Assembly (NCBI GenBank): GCA_946622415.1
Contig: CAMOPX010000014.1
Location: 1-44,975 of the forward strand
DNA from: an uncultured bacterium
GTDB lineage: Bacteria > Cyanobacteriota > Vampirovibrionia > Gastranaerophilales > Gastranaerophilaceae
Direction: 5' to 3'
DNA length: 44,975 nucleotides
Numbering within the stretch: the first letter of the stretch is position 1; every line of letters starts with the position of its first letter. Shown piece by piece: positions 34,400-41,958 of the stretch. The notes under the pieces are model-generated. The model was given only the letters and a program-made list of their open reading frames with translations. It ran no database searches and had not been told where the DNA came from. The translations under genes were made by a program, and so were the position numbers.

Positions 34400-35561
34400 A
34401 GACAACCTCCAGTATTTTTCTTGCAATATTACTTTTAGTATCTAAATCTATATCAATTATTTTACCACTTTTTGAAATAATTGTAACTTTATTTGTGTCT
34501 GTATTTAGTCCCGTGTTAACATCATTTGCTATAATGTAATCAAGATTTTTATTTTCCAGTTTATTTTTTGCACATTCCAATAAATTTTTATCGGTAAGAC
34601 AAAAACCGATTAATTTTCCTTTTTTATCTTTATTTTCGCTTATTGTTTTTAATATATCCGGATTTTTAATAAATTTTATATCTAAATAATTTCCCGTTTC
34701 TTCTTTTGAGATTTTTGTTTGAGAAATATTTTCGGCTCTAAAATCACCAACTGCAGCAGACATTATTAAGTAATCAAATTCTGTTTTTTTTAATTCTTCA
34801 AGCATATCTTGTGCTGATTCAACATTGATTGTTTTATAAGGCTTATTTGATAATTCTTTTGTTGTGATTGCACAAACATCATACCCTAAGTAATACGCCC
34901 AATCGCATATTGCAGTTCCCATTTTGCCTGATGATGAATTTGTTATAAATCTCACAGAATCTATTTTTTCTCTTGTTCCGCCTAATGTCACAACAATTTT
35001 TTTGGAATTATTTTCTTTATTTTGAAAAAGTATTCTTAATGTATCATCATATATTAAATTAATATCCGCCAGTCTGCCTTTTCCTGTTGAATCGCAAGCG
35101 AGATATCCAACATCCGGTTCTATTATTGTGCAATTATGGCTTTTTAATTTTGATAAGTTCTCTTGTATAAAAGGGTTATTCCACATTCCGTCATTCATAG
35201 CCGGTGCAAGTATTACGGGTTTATTTTTCCCTAAATATGCGCAAAATACACTTGTTAAAAGGTTATCTGCAATACCTGTTGCAAATTTTGAAATCGTATT
35301 TGCTGTAATCGGTGCAACAACAAATATATCTGCCCAATCACAAAGACTTATATGTTGTGTATTTTCTCTTTGGGCAAATTCTTCAAAATAACATTTTTCT
35401 TTCGTTAAAGTTTCCAACACAAGAGGAGAAATAAAGTTCTTAGAATTTGGAGTTATAACAGTCTTAACGTTAAAACCTTTCTTTTTATATAAACGAATGA
35501 GTTCATATATTTTATATGCTGCAATTGATGAAGTTATCCCAAGGAGAATGTTTTTTTGCAT
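34392..35561 (-). CDS. coaBC: Bifunctional phosphopantothenoylcysteine decarboxylase/synthetase
   Basis: Two-domain coenzyme A biosynthesis enzyme (389 residues). The N-terminal FMN decarboxylase half (CoaC) has the active-site His70 (TQHISLCDWAD), the PAMNDGMW motif (120-127) and the flap Cys156 (GYLACDSTGKG). The C-terminal CTP-dependent ligase half (CoaB, from ~183) has TLGGTREKIDSVRFITNSSSG and MSAAVGDFR, with the catalytic Lys in KFIKNPDIL. The ATG shares its A with the gmk stop (TAATG). It ends within the ribosome-binding region of the Nif3-like gene. Confidence 0.95.
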   Translation of the reverse strand: MQKNILLGITSSIAAYKIYELIRLYKKKGFNVKTVITPNSKNFISPLVLETLTKEKCYFEEFAQRENTQHISLCDWADIFVVAPITANTISKFATGIADNLLTSVFCAYLGKNKPVILAPAMNDGMWNNPFIQENLSKLKSHNCTIIEPDVGYLACDSTGKGRLADINLIYDDTLRILFQNKENNSKKIVVTLGGTREKIDSVRFITNSSSGKMGTAICDWAYYLGYDVCAITTKELSNKPYKTINVESAQDMLEELKKTEFDYLIMSAAVGDFRAENISQTKISKEETGNYLDIKFIKNPDILKTISENKDKKGKLIGFCLTDKNLLECAKNKLENKNLDYIIANDVNTGLNTDTNKVTIISKSGKIIDIDLDTKSNIARKILEVVCD

Positions 35562-36130
35562 TACTTTGTTTCCTTGTCATAAATTTCAATTAATTTATTA
35601 ACAGCTGATTCTACTATATCGTTTTCAATGACATAGTGAAATTTATCCGCATTTTTAATCTCTTCGCGTGCTGCTGTAAGACGTTTTTGTATAGCTTCTT
35701 CACTTTCGCTGTGACGTCCTCTTAATCTTTGTTCGAGTTCTTCAAATGTCGGAGGTTTTATAAATATTGTGACTGCATCGGGACATTTTTTCATTACCTG
35801 TAAAGCACCCTGTAATTCAATCTCCAGAAGAACACTTTTATTTTCGGATAATTTTTCTTCAACGAATTTTTTGCTTGTTCCGTAGTAATTTCCGCTGTAA
35901 TTAGCGTATTCTAAGAATGCATCCTCTTTAATTAAGTTTTCAAATTCGTTTTTTGTAATAAAGAAATAGTGCATTCCGTTTATTTCGCCGTCACGAGGAT
36001 GTCTTGTTGTAGAGGATATTGAATAGACTATATTTTTATCAACCTTTTTAAAAAAGTCGGTTAAAATTGTACCTTTTCCTACACCTGAAGGTCCCGTGAA
36101 AATAATAAGTTTTGCTTTTTGGTTTGACAT
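35561..36130 (-). CDS. gmk: Guanylate kinase
   Basis: 189-residue kinase that makes GDP from GMP and ATP; normal length. The P-loop is GPSGVGKG (13-20), with GMP-binding SSTTRHPRDGEINGMHYFF and the lid region RLRGRHSESEEAIQKRL. The start at 36130 is chosen because GGAG lies 6 bp upstream; the extension to 36169 lacks a ribosome-binding site. First gene of the gmk-coaBC-nif3-aroC-aroK-aroB operon. The gmk-coaBC pairing is common in bacteria, where rpoZ often lies between; it is missing here. Confidence 0.95.
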   Translation of the reverse strand: MSNQKAKLIIFTGPSGVGKGTILTDFFKKVDKNIVYSISSTTRHPRDGEINGMHYFFITKNEFENLIKEDAFLEYANYSGNYYGTSKKFVEEKLSENKSVLLEIELQGALQVMKKCPDAVTIFIKPPTFEELEQRLRGRHSESEEAIQKRLTAAREEIKNADKFHYVIENDIVESAVNKLIEIYDKETK

Positions 36131-36160
36131 TGGGTACTCCGATAAATTTTTTGTTAATTT

Positions 36161-36189
36161 ATTATACATTAAAATAAAAAATATGATAA
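36161..36189 (-). promoter_or_regulatory. Possible promoter of gmk operon
   Basis: On the minus strand TTATCA (36189-36184, 4/6), 17 bp, TATAAT (36166-36161, 6/6). It would give a leader of about 25 nt containing the GGAG site of gmk. Confidence 0.4.
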
Positions 36190-36259
36190 CTTAGTTTGAA
36201 TTTATCTAAATTATAATTTTGTATTAAGTATAGTTTTATTTTAGATTATTTAATTTTAT

Positions 36260-36372
36260 GTTCATTTCTTTCTTTTCGCTCAATCGCCGCAAGGAAAAGA
36301 AAGAAATGAACCAAAGAAAGAAAACTCGGCTTGGATTTTTTCTTGGGACTTACGATTTAATCAAAATTCCTC
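36260..36372 (-). repeat. Dispersed structured repeat, copy 2
   Basis: Inverted copy of the 125-236 element. The hairpin at 36260-36311 has perfect 18-nt arms (36260-36277 and 36294-36311) and a 16-nt loop. Block B is at 36318-36336 and block A at 36351-36372, all read on the minus strand. Relative to copy 1 the stem differs at three pairs (C-G to T-A, T-A to C-G, G-C to C-G), each change matched on the other arm. Confidence 0.8.
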
Positions 36373-36475
36373 TTTTTTTAAACTCGGAAAGTTATATTTA
36401 AAGACATTTTGCATAAATGCAAAATTATAACTTTCCTCAAACAACAAAAAAAGATTGTGGAATTTTGATTAAATC
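36354..36475. repeat. Nested palindrome, 122 bp
   Basis: The outer arms are perfect 17-nt complements (36354-36370 and 36459-36475) formed by block A sequence in both orientations. Inside are 11-nt arms (36386-36396 and 36426-36436) and an inner 9-bp hairpin (36406-36414 with 36417-36425, ATTTTGCAT-AA-ATGCAAAAT). The whole could fold into one branched stem-loop. Confidence 0.7.
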
Positions 36476-36489
36476 TTGATGTCGATAAA

Positions 36490-36515
36490 AAATACTCAAC
36501 CATATCGGAGTTTTT
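36490..36515 (-). terminator. Weak hairpin downstream of gatD
   Basis: ACTC (36494-36497) pairs with GAGT (36508-36511), with A/T runs on both flanks; on the minus strand the stem is followed by a T-rich stretch. The stem is short, so termination here is uncertain. Confidence 0.3.
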
Positions 36516-36565
36516 ATTTATTGTCTTTTGAGATTTTTTCATATAACAAGTCTTGTTTGTCTATC

Positions 36566-37303
36566 TTATTTTGAATTTTTTATAAACTCATGGCTATACC
36601 ATTCAATATCATCGCATAAGCGTGTCAGGGGAATTTTGCATTTATATTTTACTCTCAAGGATGCTGCAATAAAAAAGTCGCACAAATTAGGGTTTTGGGC
36701 AAAAATCGGACTTACAATATATGTTCCTATGATATTATTAAATCTTGCACCTTCGGTTTTATCTTTATTATTGCCGAAGCCTTTTTGCAAAATTAAAAAA
36801 GGGTTTGTATCTTCAAAAAGATGAGTTGTCATAGTGTGATTTTCAAAACCGACTATGGTTTTACTCTTTAAAAAGTTGCAGTTGCCCGATATATTTCCGT
36901 ATCTGAATTTTTTACCCGCAATTGAATTTATATTTAAAAGTTTAATTCCCTCTGTTTGCGGTTTATTGTGAGGTTGAAAATAGTTTCCTATCATTTGATA
37001 TCCGCAATTAACGGCAAGCATTGGAACAAAAGCGAGAGTTGCAATTTTTAATTCCTCTTGATTTCCTTTCAGATATTTAATGCAATAGTTCATTGCTTCC
37101 GTGTTTGAACCGCCCAGATAATAAAAATCAAATTTAGAAGGAGAACCGATTTTATCGTGTGTGCGAATTTCCTGCACATCTACATCAATATCTCTCCATT
37201 TTGCTCTTTTACAAAATACTTCGATATTGGCATTATCACAATAACCTTGCATAATATCAGGATATAAATATGCAACTTTTAATTTAAGAGGATTTTTTGA
37301 CAT
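36566..37303 (-). CDS. gatD: Lipid II isoglutaminyl synthase, glutaminase subunit GatD
   Basis: 245-residue CobB/CobQ-like glutamine amidotransferase. It matches GatD in the N-terminal pattern LKVAYLYPDIMQGYCDNANIEVF. The nucleophile Cys100 lies in AVNCGYQMIG and the partner His156 in VGFENHTMTTH. GatD supplies ammonia to MurT for amidation of the D-glutamate in lipid II, a step needed for cross-linking in many monoderms and also present in Cyanobacteria. MurT is not adjacent. Instead the gene overlaps proS by 25 bp and must be cotranscribed with it. Another CobQ-like amidotransferase role is the alternative, but the length and N-terminus favour GatD. Confidence 0.83.
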   Translation of the reverse strand: MSKNPLKLKVAYLYPDIMQGYCDNANIEVFCKRAKWRDIDVDVQEIRTHDKIGSPSKFDFYYLGGSNTEAMNYCIKYLKGNQEELKIATLAFVPMLAVNCGYQMIGNYFQPHNKPQTEGIKLLNINSIAGKKFRYGNISGNCNFLKSKTIVGFENHTMTTHLFEDTNPFLILQKGFGNNKDKTEGARFNNIIGTYIVSPIFAQNPNLCDFFIAASLRVKYKCKIPLTRLCDDIEWYSHEFIKNSK

Positions 37304-38994
37304 TCTTCAATGGCTTCTTCGGGAGTTAATTTCTTAACTTCTCCTTCTTTCCTTAATTTAAATTCTACAAGCCCTTCACTTATCGTTCTGCCTACGGTAA
37401 TTCTAATCGGGAAACCTATCAAATCCGCATCTTTAAATTTTACACCTGCTCTGTCTGACCTATCGTCTATTACCGTTTCAATGCCCAGTTCGTTTAATTT
37501 ATTATATATTTCGTCGGCTTTTTCAGCTTGCACAGGGTCTTTTGTATCAACAGGAATAACAATAACGTGATACGGTGCAATTTCAATAGGCCAAATGATA
37601 CCGAAATCATCGTGGTATTTTTCTATGGCTGCAGCCATTGTTCTTGAAACACCGATTCCGTAGCAACCCATTATATAAGGTTTTAATTCTCCGTTTTCAT
37701 CGGTATAAACCGCATTCATAGGTTCTGAATATTTTGTTCCGAGTTGGAATATATTTCCGACCTCTATGCCTCTTGTGATTTTAAGCGGTTTTTTGCAAAC
37801 GGGACAAAATTCTCCGACTTTTACAACGGAAATATCATGAAATTCTTTTATATCTTCTTCTAAATTAGCACCAACAATATGTTTATCTCTTTCGTTTGCG
37901 CCTAAAACAAAATTCTTCATTCCTTTGACGGTATTATCAAAAATTACTTTTACCTTTGATTTATCAACGCTTCTATAGGAAATAAAACCTGCTTCTGAAT
38001 TTAAATATTCTTTTATTTCGCTTTCTTCCATAGGTCTTATTTCTATTGCATTTAATGCATTCATCAGTTTTGTTTCTTCAATTTCTTTATCGCCTCTAAT
38101 CATTGCGATAGCGGGTTTTGAATCCGCAATATAGGCAACGGCTTTTAATATGCAATTTTCGTTAATTTTTAAGAATTTTGATAAATCTTCTATTGTCTTT
38201 ACATTTGGCGTATCAACTGTTTTTTCTTCATTATAGCCGTAATCAGCACCGTTTGTTTCTTGAATAGGAAGAATTGAAATTGCATGGTTTGAATTAGCGC
38301 TGTAGTCGCAGCTGTCGCAATAGAATACATCATTTTCTCCGACAGCAGTATCTGTTAATACCATATATTCGTGAGAAACAGCACCGCCTATCGCACCGCT
38401 ATCCGATTGTACAGCTTTAGTTTCAAGTCCGCATCTGTTAAAAATACTAGTGTAGGTTTGTGCCATAACTTTATATTCTCTTTCCAAATCTTCTTGACTT
38501 GTGTGGAAAGAATAGGCATCCTTCATTATAAATTCACGACCTCTTAATAGTCCGAATCTCGGTCTTATTTCATCTCTGAATTTTGTTTGAATTTGGTATA
38601 CATTCAATGGAAGCTGCTTATAAGATTTTGCAACATCAGATACAACGGATGTAACAACTTCTTCATGAGTGGGTGCAAGACACATTTCATTATCGTGTCT
38701 ATCCTTGCATCTTAATAGTTCTTTTCCGTATTTTGCCCATCTGCCTGATTTTTGCCAAACCTCAGCCGGTTGCACAAAAGGCATTAATAATTCTTGTGCG
38801 CCGGATGCATTCATTTCTTCTCTTATGATATTTGATATTTTATTTAAAACCCTTTGAGCTAAAGGCATATATGTATAAATTCCGTTTGCGAGTTTTTTAA
38901 TAAAACCTGCTCTGACAAGTAATTTATGAGAAATAGCCTCTGCATCATTCGGAAATTCTCTTAATGTTTGTACAAACAGTTTTGACATTTTCAT
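37279..38994 (-). CDS. proS: Proline--tRNA ligase
   Basis: 571-residue bacterial-type prolyl-tRNA synthetase (class II). It has the N-terminal catalytic part (QTLREFPNDAEAISHKLLVRAGFIKKLANGIYTYMPL; motif 2 around FRDEIRPRFGLLRGREFIMKDAYSF), the editing INS domain (~225-390) and motif 3 (YGIGVSRTMAAAIEK). The C-terminal anticodon-binding domain (~470-571) follows. The ATG at 38994 is used; GGGGG lies 12 bp upstream, and a second ATG two codons later is equally possible. The 3' end overlaps gatD. Confidence 0.96.
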   Translation of the reverse strand: MKMSKLFVQTLREFPNDAEAISHKLLVRAGFIKKLANGIYTYMPLAQRVLNKISNIIREEMNASGAQELLMPFVQPAEVWQKSGRWAKYGKELLRCKDRHDNEMCLAPTHEEVVTSVVSDVAKSYKQLPLNVYQIQTKFRDEIRPRFGLLRGREFIMKDAYSFHTSQEDLEREYKVMAQTYTSIFNRCGLETKAVQSDSGAIGGAVSHEYMVLTDTAVGENDVFYCDSCDYSANSNHAISILPIQETNGADYGYNEEKTVDTPNVKTIEDLSKFLKINENCILKAVAYIADSKPAIAMIRGDKEIEETKLMNALNAIEIRPMEESEIKEYLNSEAGFISYRSVDKSKVKVIFDNTVKGMKNFVLGANERDKHIVGANLEEDIKEFHDISVVKVGEFCPVCKKPLKITRGIEVGNIFQLGTKYSEPMNAVYTDENGELKPYIMGCYGIGVSRTMAAAIEKYHDDFGIIWPIEIAPYHVIVIPVDTKDPVQAEKADEIYNKLNELGIETVIDDRSDRAGVKFKDADLIGFPIRITVGRTISEGLVEFKLRKEGEVKKLTPEEAIEECQKILLN

Positions 38995-39047
38995 AGTCTT
39001 ATGTTTCCCCCTATTTTATATATTTATTTTAGATTAAAAATAAAATA

Positions 39048-39076
39048 TTGCACATGCCCGAAAAAATATATAAACT
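39048..39076 (+). promoter_or_regulatory. Possible leaderless promoter of the LMN-like trio
   Basis: TTGCAC (39048-39053), 17 bp, TAAACT (39071-39076), then 7 bp to the ATG at 39084, with no Shine-Dalgarno. Both hexamers are only about 4/6 matches. Confidence 0.35.
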
Positions 39077-39083
39077 GTTTATT

Positions 39084-40484
39084 ATGGATATCTTTAATTC
39101 GTTAAGTGTGATTGTTGTATTTTTACCGTTGATTTTCGCAATAAGTATGCTTATTGCGAGAGTGAAGTTTGTTCTGATAAATAAAACAATTCTGAATTAC
39201 GGTTTATATCTTATAAATATTATTAATTTAATTTTGGTTTCTATATCAGCTTATTTTATTTATGTCCAAAATAAAACCTTTAATTTTGGTTTAAATTGTT
39301 TTGATTTTTCTTTTAATTTGCTTGCGGATAAAAACAACATATTATTTTTAATTACGGCTTCAATTTTTTATTTTTTGGTTAATGTCTTTGTAATAAGATT
39401 TTTTATTACAAAGAAGCAGTTTTTGTTTACAAAACAAAGATACTATATTCTATTTTCGTTATTAATTTCTAATACATATTTGTTTTTATGTTCGCCAAAT
39501 ATCCTGCAGTGTCTTGTATTCTGGTTTGTACAATCATTGATTATACTTATTTTTTCTTATTTTGATATATTTAAAATAGGCACAAAAGTTAATATAACAA
39601 GATTTTTAAGGATAAATCTGCTGGGTGATTTTGCTTTTTTGGTTGCGTATGTCTTGTTTTTTAAATATGCGATATTGCAAGAGCCATTAATTGAAAGCAC
39701 AAGTATTGCCATAAAAAATATTAATCTCTTTTTTAGTTATTTAATAGGAATAAGTTCAATCGGTGAATATAAATTTGCACTTATAATGCTTCTTATTGCT
39801 GTATTTTCAAGGTTGATTATATTTCCTTTCAGTTGTTACTACAGCTTTTTTGCAAATTCTTCTTCGGTTTTGTATTTGCCGATTATGATTTGTGCAAATA
39901 ATATTTTAGGTGCATATTTATATTTAAATATTTGTCCGATGTTTGATTATTTCCCGGACGCCAAGATGTTTATTTATACCGTATCGCTAATTACAATTAT
40001 TACGTCATTGATATTTATAACTTACGAAAAAAACATAAAAATTATTTACGGTTATTTACTGTCAATTATAAATGCCGTATTTATTTCTATAGTGTTATTT
40101 AATAAATATTCTGTATTTATTTATTTTGGATTACTGTTTGTTTTGCTTTTAATATTGATGAATCTCTTTTCTAAAGATAAAAACAATATTAAAAGAAAAG
40201 TTTTAAATAAGTTTACAGGATTCTATCTTGAAAAGTTTAATATATTTGTATTTGAAAAAGTGCCATATAAGCTTGCAAATATTTTAACCCTTGTAAATAA
40301 GTATTTCTTTAAGATACTTTTTGGTTTGGGAAATAAAATAACAGATACCGCAAATACCTTCTTTGTGATAAAATCGTCAAAAGCTTCTAAAATTACGATT
40401 ATAAGGACAGTTTTTCTCGTTTTTACTTTATTTGTTGTTTTTATAATACTTGCAATTCTTTTTAGGAGGATAGATTTTGGATAA
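39084..40484 (+). CDS. NuoL/MrpA-like membrane protein, highly diverged
   Basis: 466-residue polytopic membrane protein. Its first ~270 residues follow NuoL of respiratory complex I: LADKNNILFLITASIFYFLVN (the 'DxLSxxM' helix), a helix ending in WFVQSLIILIFSYF (NuoL WExxGxxSYLLIGF), then INLLGDFAFLVAY (NuoL xRVGDxxF). LIAVFSRLIIFPF corresponds to NuoL GAxGKSAQxPL. The helix-5 Glu is replaced (W147-F148) and the central Lys becomes Arg243. The chain is ~150 residues shorter than NuoL. A NuoL-like C-terminal amphipathic stretch (FYLEKFNIFVFEKVPYKLANIL) is kept. Start at 39084 is chosen from hydrophobic start context; ATG 39054 and TTG 39048 are possible. It overlaps the next gene by 8 bp. Confidence 0.7.
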   Translation: MDIFNSLSVIVVFLPLIFAISMLIARVKFVLINKTILNYGLYLINIINLILVSISAYFIYVQNKTFNFGLNCFDFSFNLLADKNNILFLITASIFYFLVNVFVIRFFITKKQFLFTKQRYYILFSLLISNTYLFLCSPNILQCLVFWFVQSLIILIFSYFDIFKIGTKVNITRFLRINLLGDFAFLVAYVLFFKYAILQEPLIESTSIAIKNINLFFSYLIGISSIGEYKFALIMLLIAVFSRLIIFPFSCYYSFFANSSSVLYLPIMICANNILGAYLYLNICPMFDYFPDAKMFIYTVSLITIITSLIFITYEKNIKIIYGYLLSIINAVFISIVLFNKYSVFIYFGLLFVLLLILMNLFSKDKNNIKRKVLNKFTGFYLEKFNIFVFEKVPYKLANILTLVNKYFFKILFGLGNKITDTANTFFVIKSSKASKITIIRTVFLVFTLFVVFIILAILFRRIDFG

Positions 40485-41958
40485 ATTATCGTATAATATG
40501 CTTCTTCAAATATTATATTTTATCTTTCCTTTTATTTTTGTAATAATTTTTGGAGCTTTTCAGTTCGTAAAAAATCCTGTCAAAATAAGACGCTTTACAA
40601 AAGGGTTTTTTATCTTGGAAACAATTTTGTTGTTTTTAATTTTTGCTTTTAACGATGTTTTGAATGTCAATATTTTTAATTGTTCTTTCAACTGTGATAA
40701 AAAATTAATGCTTCTTTTATTTGTTTCTAATTTTCTCTTTTTGCTTGTTATATTTTTGTCTAAATCGTTAATTAAAATTGCAAAGAAACTTTTTTATCTT
40801 GCTTGTGTTTTATTATACGGTCTTTTAAATATTTTTATAATTTCCGATAATGTTATTTTTTCTTTTGTTTGCTTGTTTTGGCTTATTCTTTCGATGTTTT
40901 TTATATCGGATATAATGAACAAAAAAACGTTAACATTAAAAGAATCAAAAAAACTGCTCATTTTTGATATCGGTGCATATTTTGTTGCAGGATTTTTTAT
41001 TTGTTTTGATTTTTTAAGATATTTTATTTTAAATGAAACCCCGATTAATTTTTCTTATATGTCTGAATATTTTGCGCACATTGATGATAGAGCAATCTTG
41101 ATATCTTTTATCGGGTTTTTGATATTAATGTTTAAGTGTTTTGGTTTCTTAAATTTATTTGAAAGATATAGAGAATTATTTTCCAAAAAAACATTTTTTA
41201 ACGCTTCCGTTGTTACCATAACGGAAAGTATTATCGGTATTTGTTTGTTGTATAGAATATATAATGCGTTTGATTATTTATTTTATCAATACCAAGCCGT
41301 AATTTCTTCGATATTACTTTTGGTTATTGGCTATAACGCTATTGCCTCATTTAAAGTTGATAACTTATTAAAGACCGTTAATTCTGTTTATGTTGTGAGT
41401 CTTTCTTTGGGATTATACTCTGTGTTTTCATACAGTAAAACGGATAGTATAATTTCTTTTTATTACTTTCTTTCATTGATTTGTTCGTATGCATTTATTT
41501 TGTTTGTTTTTGCAATTTTAGAAAATTTGTTTAATACAAAAGATATTGACGATTTTAAAAGAATAAATGATAAAACCAAAAAAATGCAAATTTTTACATT
41601 GTTTGGTTTGCTTAATTTTGCAAAAGCTCCTGTATGTTCGCATTTTGTTTATTTTTTAATGCTTTGTTTAACTGTAAATTCGATTGAATACGATTGTGCC
41701 TTCTTAAAGGCAATGCCATATTTAATAATTTTGTGTATATTTTTGTGCTGCATTTCAATATTCAATATAATAGCAAAAATTCTTATAGAGCCTTTGGAAA
41801 TTGATAAAAATAAACATCAACTTTTTAAACATCAAAATGCGGTTTTAATTGCGCTTATTTTATTTATGGTTATTTTACTTTTTGGAATTGAAGGCAATAT
41901 CAGTAATACGGATTTTAATTTATTATCGGGAAATATCGGCTATGTACTATTTAATTAA
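40477..41958 (+). CDS. NuoM-like membrane protein, highly diverged
   Basis: 493-residue polytopic protein with about 13 hydrophobic segments, near the length of NuoM (~500). FLILMFKCFGFLNLFERYRE (~214-233) corresponds to NuoM AFAVKMPxxPLHxWLPDAH and keeps Lys220. NAIASFKVDNLLKTVNSVYVVSLSLGL corresponds to NuoM AxxQTDIKRLIAYSSVSHMGF. The helix-5 Trp-Glu is W135-L136, so the Glu is missing. LLNFAKAPVCSHFVYF corresponds to the NuoM LGxPGTxxFVGEF loop, without its Gly and Glu. The TTG start has a perfect AGGAGG 7 bp upstream, which decides the start. It overlaps both neighbours. Confidence 0.7.
   Translation: MDKLSYNMLLQILYFIFPFIFVIIFGAFQFVKNPVKIRRFTKGFFILETILLFLIFAFNDVLNVNIFNCSFNCDKKLMLLLFVSNFLFLLVIFLSKSLIKIAKKLFYLACVLLYGLLNIFIISDNVIFSFVCLFWLILSMFFISDIMNKKTLTLKESKKLLIFDIGAYFVAGFFICFDFLRYFILNETPINFSYMSEYFAHIDDRAILISFIGFLILMFKCFGFLNLFERYRELFSKKTFFNASVVTITESIIGICLLYRIYNAFDYLFYQYQAVISSILLLVIGYNAIASFKVDNLLKTVNSVYVVSLSLGLYSVFSYSKTDSIISFYYFLSLICSYAFILFVFAILENLFNTKDIDDFKRINDKTKKMQIFTLFGLLNFAKAPVCSHFVYFLMLCLTVNSIEYDCAFLKAMPYLIILCIFLCCISIFNIIAKILIEPLEIDKNKHQLFKHQNAVLIALILFMVILLFGIEGNISNTDFNLLSGNIGYVLFN

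Larger units (their letters stand above)
36131..36565. other. Repeat-rich intergenic region between gmk and gatD
   Basis: No gene is seen. It holds, in order, a likely gmk promoter (36161-36189), the second copy of the structured repeat (36260-36372), a 122-bp nested palindrome (36354-36475) and a weak hairpin next to the gatD end (36494-36511). Confidence 0.6.

Noticed and set aside
41849-41941. Longer start of the NuoN-like gene
   Set aside because: It would overlap the M-like gene by 110 bp and add a sequence out of keeping with the NuoN N-terminus.
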